Origin: Rhodothermales bacterium
Lineage (GTDB): Bacteria > Bacteroidota > Rhodothermia > Rhodothermales > VXPQ01
DNA length: 64,000 nt
Direction: 5' to 3'
Assembly (NCBI GenBank): GCA_951812345.1
Contig: OX638295.1
Span: 558,501-622,500 of the forward strand
The notes below the pieces were generated by a model. That model saw only the letters and a program-made list of their open reading frames with translations. It had not been told where the DNA came from and ran no database searches. Of the stretch, positions 57,601 through 64,000 are shown piece after piece (the first letter of the stretch is position 1; each line of letters begins with the position of its first letter). Both the position numbers and the translations under genes were made by a program.

Positions 57601-60600
57601 CTACCGGTCTACATGGTTTGCCTCGCCCTCTTCGCTACCGGCTTCTTTTTTTCTTCCAAAGATGCTCCTGAGCCTGGTTGCGAGCGAATCGAACGTCGAA
57701 TACATCACGGGTACGATGACGAGAGTCAGGAACGTAGCGAAGACCAGTCCGCTGATGATTGCTGTGCCCATGGGGCCCCAGAACTGCGTATTCTCGGAGC
57801 CGAACTGGAAATTGGGCCGCCATTCCGTCAGCAGTCCCACGAAATCGATGTTGATCCCGAACGTGAGCGGAATAAGGCCCAGTATCGTTGTCAATGCGGT
57901 CAGGAGAACCGGTCGCAGGCGGGTGGCGCCGCCTTCGATAATGGCGGCGTGTTTGTCCATCCCCCGATCTCGCAGCTGCATGATGTAATCGATCAGAACG
58001 ATATTGTTGTTCACGACAATGCCGGCCAGCGAAATAATGCCGATGAACGTGAACAGCCCGAACGGCGTGCGTGTAAGGATGAGGCCCAGCAGCACCCCGA
58101 TCAGGGAGAATCCTACGGCCAGCATGATGATGAAGGGTATCGTCACTCTGTTGAACTGCGCCACCATGATCATGAAAATGAGCGATATGGCAATCAGCAG
58201 CACCGTGGTCAGGAAAGCGAACGATTCTTCCTGCTCTTCGCTTTCACCGGTATAGGTCATCGCGTATCCGACCGGCAGGTTCGCTTCGTACTCGGCCAGG
58301 TACTGCTGCGCGCTTGCAAGCACTTGCGGGCCGGGTATGCCCGCCGCAGCGCTCCCCGTCACCGTAGATACGCGCTGCTGGTCAAGGCGCGTGACGGATC
58401 CGAGGCCGCTGCCCACGTCGAAATCCGCCACGGCGGTGACAGGGATCTGGTTGCCTTCGTGCAGGACCGTAAGGTTCTTGATGCTTTCGAGGCCGGACCG
58501 GTCGGCTTCCCGAAGCCGTACCGTAATGTCGTATTCGTCCTCGCCCGTACGGAATTTACCTGCTTCGACGCCATTGATCGCTGCGCGGATCGTGGTGGCG
58601 ATGTTGCTGGTGTTCAACCCGAAGCGGGCAGCCCGCTCCCGGTCGATATGGACCTGCATTTCAGGGCGCCCCTCATTCAGGTCGTCGGTCACGTCCACGA
58701 GTCCCTGGATTTCGCCGTTTTCCACTCCCTCCACCAGCATCTGGCGCACTTCGTGGGTTATTTGGCGGATCGTCGCGAAATCTTCCCCGGAAATTTCAAT
58801 ATTGACAGGCAGACCGGTCGGGGGTCCCAACTGACTTTGCTCGACGGTGATGTCCGTTCCGGGAATCCCTTGCAGCCGGTTGCGGATCTTGGAAAGCGTC
58901 TCGGTGCTCGCTTCCTCGCGATCCGCATAGTCCGCCAGATTCAGCGTGACCCGGGAAACTTCTGCACTTTGCGCTCCGCCTCCGAACATCGCGTCGCCGC
59001 CTACCCCGACGTTGACGAGAACGCTTTTGAGATTGGCTTCCGATTCGGGCGTATTGTCGAGCAGGTTCAGGATACGATCGTGCGCAGTGGTCGCTATATC
59101 GTTGCTCGCGTCCACATTAGTGCCGAGCGCCCCCTCCAGGGTGACCCATACCTGACGGGGGTCATTCTCCGGAAAGAACTCGACTCCGGTAGGCGCCAAC
59201 TGGAACACCATAAGGATGCTTATGAAGGCGCCCATGGCGCCGGTCAACAGACGCGCCCGGTTGTCGGTAAGCAGCAGCGTTTTGCGCTTGCGGCGATTGA
59301 AGATCGCGCCGAGCAGGCCTGTGCCGCAAATGACGGCAGGCAACGCCATAAGATTGACGATGACGAAGAAAGGGATTTCCTGCGGACCCAGCCAGATCAG
59401 GGACAGGATCGCCAGCATGACGCCGCCGAAAACGAGACCTGCGCGTACGCTCTTCCAACCGCCGAGAAATATGCTTTCGAGGCAATGCAGCATAACGCCG
59501 AGCACGCCAACCAAAAGGAGGATAATTCCCGGTATCATAAGGAGCAGGGCGGATCCGGATATGCCCCCTGCCACGGGCTGTCCCACGCCCGCAAGCAAGC
59601 CGCTTCCGATCAGGAGAACGAATCCCGCGGTCAGGGAAGCAAGCGCTCCGGTATTACGCACCCAGGGCCAGCGGACGTTGTAATCCCGATAAAGCATCCA
59701 GTCAAGCAGCGATCGATAGGCCGTTACGATGCGCGGCAGGAGTTTTTCCACGAAATAATCGCCGATCGGCTTGAAAAAATTTGCGTGGATCCATACCAGC
59801 ACCGGGATGGCAATGGCGAATACGACCAGCGTCTTGTAATTGGCAAGACCTACCAGCACCGCGATCAAGAGCAGGATCAGTATGCTTCCAAGTCGAGTGC
59901 TTCCCCGTACCTTTTTGCGCTCTTCCGATTCAAGCCGCACGAAAATACCCGTGATGACCGGGTTGATGATAAGCGCCACGAAGAGTGAGGCCGATAGCGT
60001 GACAATGAGCGTAAGCGGCATGTTACGCATGAATTCGCCGATGACGCCCGGCCAGAACAGCATGGGTACGAAGGCGGCGACCGTGGTGGCTGTGGAAGCG
60101 ACGACCGGTCCGCCGACTTCGGCGGTGCCGCGCCGCGCCGCTTCGTACCGCGAATATCCCATTTCCCTGTATCGGTAGATGTTCTCCACGATGACCACGG
60201 CGTTGTCCACGAGCATCCCCAGGGCGATAATCAGGCTGAACAGGATAATGAAGTTCAGCGTGTAGCCGAATGCCTGGAAGATGACGAACGAAAGGAACAT
60301 GGAAAGGGGTATGGCGACGCCGACCAAGGTGGCGGTGCGCAAACCAAGGAAGAACAGCAGTACGGCCACTACGAAGATGAGGCCGCTGATGATGTTGTTT
60401 TCCAGGTCGTCGATCATGTTCTGGACATCCTCGCTTTGATCGCCGGTGAGGAGGATGCGCGTGCCCTGCGGAAAGGCGAATTCGTCCACCGTCGCCCGAA
60501 CGGCTTGCGCCGTACGGATGATGTTTTCCCCGGACCGTTTTTTGACGTTGAGGCTGATCACCTGCAGAATGTCCTGATCGTCCGTCCGCACGAGATCGCC

Positions 60601-61443
60601 ATTGTCCGTTTCCGTGCGGAAGAGTTGCAGGCGCGCGTACGACGCGCGGTCCTTGAAACCGAAATCGACATCGGCGACGTCGCGCACGTAGATGGGCTGT
60701 CCTCCAGGCGCCTCGATGACAATGTTTTCGATTTCGTCGGGGACGTCGAACGTGCCGTCGACGCGAACCAGATAGTTCAGACGGTCGACATCCACCGATC
60801 CGCCCGGCATGTTGGTGTTTTCCTCGCGAATGGCGTCCACGATATCCATGAACGCGAGGTTGTATCCCTGGAGCGCATTCAGGTCCACATCTATTTGCAC
60901 CTCTCGCTCGAGAGCGCCTACCACGTCCACCTCAAGAACTCCCTGAACGGTTTCAATCTCGTCTTCGAGATTTTCCGCTACTTCCTTGAGTTGCGACAGC
61001 GAATAATTTGCCGCCAGATTGACCGTCATGATGGGAAATTCATCAAAGTCGATCTCGCTGACGATAGGCTCCTCTATTTCGCTGGGCAGACTCGGCCGGG
61101 CTACGTCCACTTTGTCGCGCACCTTCTGGTAGGCGTCGTCTATGGAAATGTCCGGGTTGAATTCCACGACGATGGTGGATACGCCCTGGGTAGATGTGGA
61201 ACGAATTTCCTTGATGCCGTTGACTGCCTGTATCTCGCGTTCGACGGGCTGCGTGATCAGGGATTCCACATCGTCGGGGCTCGCCCCGGGATACAGCAAT
61301 GTGACGATAATCTGCGGAATCTCGATGGACGGCTGGGCTTCCTTCGGAATGGTTACGTAGCTGTACAGCCCGCCGATGGCGATGATTGCTGTCAGGACGA
61401 CAATACTCGTACGATACTTTATCGAGATGTCGGTGATTTTCAT
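57601..61443 (-). CDS. RND-family efflux pump (AcrB-like) with enlarged membrane domain
   Basis: This 1280-residue RND protein is about 240 residues longer than AcrB. It opens with KITDISIKYRTSIVVLTAIIAIGGLYSY and two porter subdomains. The proton-relay region is LGMLVDNAVVIVENIYRY (Asp413; the usual DD is DN), and TM6 is followed at about residue 557 by FFKPIGDYF. About residues 512-745 hold several additional hydrophobic helices before the expected FFPENDPRQVWVTLEGALGT. The second half then follows normally to GIVVNNNIVLIDYI and VPVMYSTFD. It sits last in a tolC-adaptor-pump operon. Exported substrates are unknown. Confidence 0.9.
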   Translation of the reverse strand: MKITDISIKYRTSIVVLTAIIAIGGLYSYVTIPKEAQPSIEIPQIIVTLLYPGASPDDVESLITQPVEREIQAVNGIKEIRSTSTQGVSTIVVEFNPDISIDDAYQKVRDKVDVARPSLPSEIEEPIVSEIDFDEFPIMTVNLAANYSLSQLKEVAENLEDEIETVQGVLEVDVVGALEREVQIDVDLNALQGYNLAFMDIVDAIREENTNMPGGSVDVDRLNYLVRVDGTFDVPDEIENIVIEAPGGQPIYVRDVADVDFGFKDRASYARLQLFRTETDNGDLVRTDDQDILQVISLNVKKRSGENIIRTAQAVRATVDEFAFPQGTRILLTGDQSEDVQNMIDDLENNIISGLIFVVAVLLFFLGLRTATLVGVAIPLSMFLSFVIFQAFGYTLNFIILFSLIIALGMLVDNAVVIVENIYRYREMGYSRYEAARRGTAEVGGPVVASTATTVAAFVPMLFWPGVIGEFMRNMPLTLIVTLSASLFVALIINPVITGIFVRLESEERKKVRGSTRLGSILILLLIAVLVGLANYKTLVVFAIAIPVLVWIHANFFKPIGDYFVEKLLPRIVTAYRSLLDWMLYRDYNVRWPWVRNTGALASLTAGFVLLIGSGLLAGVGQPVAGGISGSALLLMIPGIILLLVGVLGVMLHCLESIFLGGWKSVRAGLVFGGVMLAILSLIWLGPQEIPFFVIVNLMALPAVICGTGLLGAIFNRRKRKTLLLTDNRARLLTGAMGAFISILMVFQLAPTGVEFFPENDPRQVWVTLEGALGTNVDASNDIATTAHDRILNLLDNTPESEANLKSVLVNVGVGGDAMFGGGAQSAEVSRVTLNLADYADREEASTETLSKIRNRLQGIPGTDITVEQSQLGPPTGLPVNIEISGEDFATIRQITHEVRQMLVEGVENGEIQGLVDVTDDLNEGRPEMQVHIDRERAARFGLNTSNIATTIRAAINGVEAGKFRTGEDEYDITVRLREADRSGLESIKNLTVLHEGNQIPVTAVADFDVGSGLGSVTRLDQQRVSTVTGSAAAGIPGPQVLASAQQYLAEYEANLPVGYAMTYTGESEEQEESFAFLTTVLLIAISLIFMIMVAQFNRVTIPFIIMLAVGFSLIGVLLGLILTRTPFGLFTFIGIISLAGIVVNNNIVLIDYIMQLRDRGMDKHAAIIEGGATRLRPVLLTALTTILGLIPLTFGINIDFVGLLTEWRPNFQFGSENTQFWGPMGTAIISGLVFATFLTLVIVPVMYSTFDSLATRLRSIFGRKKEAGSEEGEANHVDR

Positions 61444-61503
61444 GACTTGACAGGTGGCATTTGGAGATCGGACCGGGGCCAGGAAATGCGCGCGGCAGAT
61501 CCT

Positions 61504-62712
61504 TTACAGGTCCATCGGTACTTCCGGCTGCTCTATAGACACGTTTTGGGATGTGGAATGCCGGGTTGCTATCTCGACCCTGTCTCCATCGGTGACTCTC
61601 GATTGCCCGAGAACGATTACCTCGTCGCCGGACTGGAGGTTCGTTGCCACGACGTACGCCCCGAAATCGGGTCCCGGCACGAGATCGCGCTGTACCGCGG
61701 TCGGTATTCCGTCCCGGTCTTCGATCAGGTAGGCAATATGGCCGCTCTCGGTGCGGATGACCGCGGCGCGCGGCACAACCAGCGCATCCTCGATCGTCTC
61801 CCGCGTGACTTCGACGCGCGCTACCATTTCCGGTTTGACGGTCCCGTCCGGATTGTCGATAACGATCTCGATCGGGAAGGTGCGGCTTTGCGGATCGACG
61901 GCGCGTCCGACGAACGATACCAGGCCATCGATGCGGTTGCCCCGGTACGCCTCGAAGCTGACCTGAACGGGAGTGCCGGGCAGAATGTCCGCGGCATACC
62001 GTTCGGGCACGCCCGAAACGACTTTGACGCGGCGGGTATTGATGAGGCGGGCCACCGCCGTGCCGGGCGTGACCTGTTCGCCGGGTTCGACGAAGTGCTC
62101 TTCGACGGTACCGCCGAACGGTGCGACGACTCGGGTTTGCGCCAGCGTAGTACGGGCTTGTTCCAGGGCGGCTTCGGCCTGCGCAAGGTTCGCCCTGGAT
62201 TGATTGTATTGCGCCTGTACGCTTTCCCATTCGATGGCGCTGATGACCGAGTCCGCAAAGAGCGGCTCGTTGCGTGTCAGGTTTTCCCGGGCGAGCCCGA
62301 ATTGCGCCTCTGCGGCTTCGACAATGGCGCTCGCTTGCAAAACAGCCGACTCCGGCACCGAAGGATTGATTTGGGCGACGGCGCCCCTGTCACGGACGTA
62401 GGTTCCGAGGGGTTCGACCGTGATTACCGTGCCGCTTGTTTGCGCCGATAAACGCGCGTCATCGTATGCTTCGACTGCTCCGGTGAGTTGAATGATATCC
62501 CGAAACACGGTGGGTTCGAGCACAAGGGTTTCCACGCGGATTACACGCCCTTGCTCTTCGGCCGCGGCGGGTGCGCTGCGTGCGCCATTCGGGGGTTCTG
62601 TTCCGCAGCCTGCAAGGAGCGCGGCGCAGATAGAAAACAGCCCCGCGGCAAGGATATTCCGCACAAGATCGCTGTGCCTAAGTATCCGGAATCGATAGTC
62701 GGACGGAGTCAT
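61504..62712 (-). CDS. RND periplasmic adaptor (membrane fusion) lipoprotein
   Basis: The start is the ATG at 62710-62712 (MTPSDYRFRIL), with a lipoprotein signal ending AALLAGC. The adaptor plan is clear: barrel-sandwich half (VEAYDDARLSAQTSGTVITV), coiled coil (LFADSVISAIEWESVQAQYNQSRANLAQAEAALEQARTTL), then VVAPFGGTVEEHFVEPGEQV. Beta-barrel and membrane-proximal parts follow to DGDRVEIA. It links the inner-membrane pump with the TolC-like channel. It lies 21 bases after the tolC-like stop and 60 bases before the pump gene. Confidence 0.9.
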   Translation of the reverse strand: MTPSDYRFRILRHSDLVRNILAAGLFSICAALLAGCGTEPPNGARSAPAAAEEQGRVIRVETLVLEPTVFRDIIQLTGAVEAYDDARLSAQTSGTVITVEPLGTYVRDRGAVAQINPSVPESAVLQASAIVEAAEAQFGLARENLTRNEPLFADSVISAIEWESVQAQYNQSRANLAQAEAALEQARTTLAQTRVVAPFGGTVEEHFVEPGEQVTPGTAVARLINTRRVKVVSGVPERYAADILPGTPVQVSFEAYRGNRIDGLVSFVGRAVDPQSRTFPIEIVIDNPDGTVKPEMVARVEVTRETIEDALVVPRAAVIRTESGHIAYLIEDRDGIPTAVQRDLVPGPDFGAYVVATNLQSGDEVIVLGQSRVTDGDRVEIATRHSTSQNVSIEQPEVPMDL

Positions 62713-62733
62713 GAGATCCAATAGAGGAAGAGA

Positions 62734-64000
62734 TTATTTGCTCGTAAGGCGGGGTTCCCCGGCGCTCCACTGCGTCATGCCCATGGACGTTTCCAGCGCG
62801 CTCTGGGCTACGAGATAGTCGTACAGGGCGCGGAGCCGGTTGAGGCGACTCTGGTCCAACTGTTCGGAAGCGTTGCGTTCCTCGACCGGCGAGGCGATGC
62901 CTTCCGCGAGTCGCGCGCGCGCGTATTCGTAATTCAGTTCCGCGCGCCGGACGTTCTGATCCTGCGCCAGAATCCGTTGCTGCGCGGCTTCGAGATCCCG
63001 CAAGGCGCCCTGCACGTCCATACGTATCTGTTGCAGCGTCTGGTCATATTGCAGTTCGGCCTGATGCAGTGCAATGCTTCGTTGTTGCACCCGGGCCGCC
63101 GTGCGGAATCCGTTGAAGATGTTCCAGGTGAACTGGACGCCGGCGCTGATGGCGGGATTCCAGTAGCTCTGCGAGAAAAAGTCGACGGACTCGCGGCGGT
63201 ATATGAAGTCATCTCTGTCTTCCGTAACGATGCGCGTGCGATCGCCCGGCACCCGGCCTATGTAACTGATGCTTGCGACGGCGCTGAGCTTCGGCATATA
63301 CTGTGTCATGGCCAAACGGCGGTCCACTCGCTGCAACTCGATCGCAAGGCGCGCCTGTTCAAGGTCCGGTCGATGCGCCAGCGCCATATCGACGGCGTTT
63401 GTCGCCGACACGGTCAGGAAGCGGCCTCGCTCTTCGGATTCCAGATCCCCTCGCAGCCGTATCGGCTGGTCGACCGGCACCCCGATCTGTATCTTGAGGT
63501 TGTCGAGTGCTTGCGCTGCGAGCCCGGCGGCCTCGACCTGTTCCGTCTCAAGATTGGCAAGCTCGACTTCTGCCGTCAGGCGCTGGAATTTCGGCGCCAA
63601 GCCCTGGCTTACTCGTCGGATGGTTTCGTCGAGCGTGCGTTGCGTTCGCTCAACGCTCATACGAACGACTTCCACCTGTTTCAGGGATAATAGCGCCTGA
63701 TAGAACGCCTGACGCACTTCGTGGAGAACGACTTGCCGCTGCCGGTTCAGGACTTCATCGGTCAACTCTTTGAAATATCTTGCCCCCCGGATGCCGACAA
63801 AGGTCTCGGCAGAGAAAATCGTTTGGCTCAGGGAGATGCTATTCAGAAATTCGTTGGGTACTGCAAACGGGTTGGCGTCTCCTCCAAAACCGGCCCCGAT
63901 AGCGTCCAGCCCCTCCTCCTGTCGGTCTATGAATTCGTCGAAATCGATAGGTGCAGTTTCTGTATCCGTGTCTGTGCGCGCCCGTTCGTTAAACGATAAC
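62734..64000 (-). CDS. TolC-family outer-membrane efflux protein, N-terminus outside window
   Basis: The frame is open to the right edge; about 421 residues are visible. They include an acidic stretch (PIDFDEFIDRQEE) and the TolC signature SISLSQTIFSAETFVGIRGARYF. Long helices with QALLSLKQVEVVRMSVERTQ follow. The second repeat has AHRPDLEQARLAIELQRVDRRLAMTQYMPKLSAVASISYIG, then GVQFTWNIFNGFRTAARVQQ. It forms the outer-membrane channel of the tripartite pump encoded by the next two genes. Signal peptide and start are not visible. Confidence 0.92.
   Translation of the reverse strand, partial: LSFNERARTDTDTETAPIDFDEFIDRQEEGLDAIGAGFGGDANPFAVPNEFLNSISLSQTIFSAETFVGIRGARYFKELTDEVLNRQRQVVLHEVRQAFYQALLSLKQVEVVRMSVERTQRTLDETIRRVSQGLAPKFQRLTAEVELANLETEQVEAAGLAAQALDNLKIQIGVPVDQPIRLRGDLESEERGRFLTVSATNAVDMALAHRPDLEQARLAIELQRVDRRLAMTQYMPKLSAVASISYIGRVPGDRTRIVTEDRDDFIYRRESVDFFSQSYWNPAISAGVQFTWNIFNGFRTAARVQQRSIALHQAELQYDQTLQQIRMDVQGALRDLEAAQQRILAQDQNVRRAELNYEYARARLAEGIASPVEERNASEQLDQSRLNRLRALYDYLVAQSALETSMGMTQWSAGEPRLTSK

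Noticed and set aside
57463-59988. 841-codon plus-strand frame opposite the RND pump
   Set aside because: It overlaps a clear RND transporter on the other strand, has skewed low-complexity composition and no domain; it is a GC-driven antisense frame.

Overview
The window is 64 kb of high-GC bacterial chromosome. It best fits a Rhodothermia-type member of the Bacteroidota (Rhodothermota/Balneolota side). The pointers are two cassettes of PorV/PorQ-family outer-membrane proteins beside cargo proteins with FlgD-like, type IX-style C-terminal sorting domains, a TonB-dependent receptor with a carboxypeptidase-like N-domain, a YpdA-type reductase, a cysteine-type CcmE, and a PP-D-K-S type AroA. This assignment is inference from gene content; no rRNA is present.

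Layout. 1-1635: end of a class I aminotransferase and an S2P-like M50 protease. 1809-6173: lipoprotein, Asp-box (BNR) sorting-domain protein and two PorV/PorQ-like proteins in one tight run. 6467-11612: CPBP membrane protein, BioY, TPR protein, KsgA, MgtE. 11704-14958 (minus): murB-ccmB-ccmC-ccmD-ccmE. 15131-22492: MGMT-like protein, AroA, TatA, GatA, SucD, EngB, SerA. 22685-31561: one giant 2958-residue modular lipoprotein (15 PKD/K319-like domains, 8 further Ig-like domains, two plant-type LRR blocks, a Ser-rich linker). 32140-33376: a complete IS1595-family element with perfect 8-bp target duplication, carrying a broken 5' piece of a DNA methyltransferase gene. 33556-41546: TonB-dependent receptor, 1174-residue sorting-domain protein, PorV-like protein, then a strong terminator. 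41631-43817: seven-haem cytochrome/TPR lipoprotein. 43950-49378 (minus): YpdA-like reductase, TadA, small membrane protein, GlyS, RadC, Rho. 49908-57544: alpha/beta hydrolase, membrane-anchored MurF-like ligase, RnhB, AroK, TruA, M19 dipeptidase, Mpl. 57601-64000 (minus): TolC-adaptor-RND efflux operon with an enlarged pump.

How things fit together. Murein genes recur (murB, murF-like, mpl, M19 dipeptidase). Shikimate genes aroA and aroK lie apart. The Ccm haem-handling genes fit the multihaem cytochrome. The two PorV-containing cassettes look like dedicated surface-export or display units.

The least expected structure is non-coding. A family of about 250-256 bp MITE-like elements ends in AGGATACTCTGATCA-type inverted termini, often flanked by TA. 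There are three full copies, two internally deleted copies, one hairpin-only copy and several solo ends. They sit preferentially at gene 3' ends, and their ends supply stop codons for several genes.
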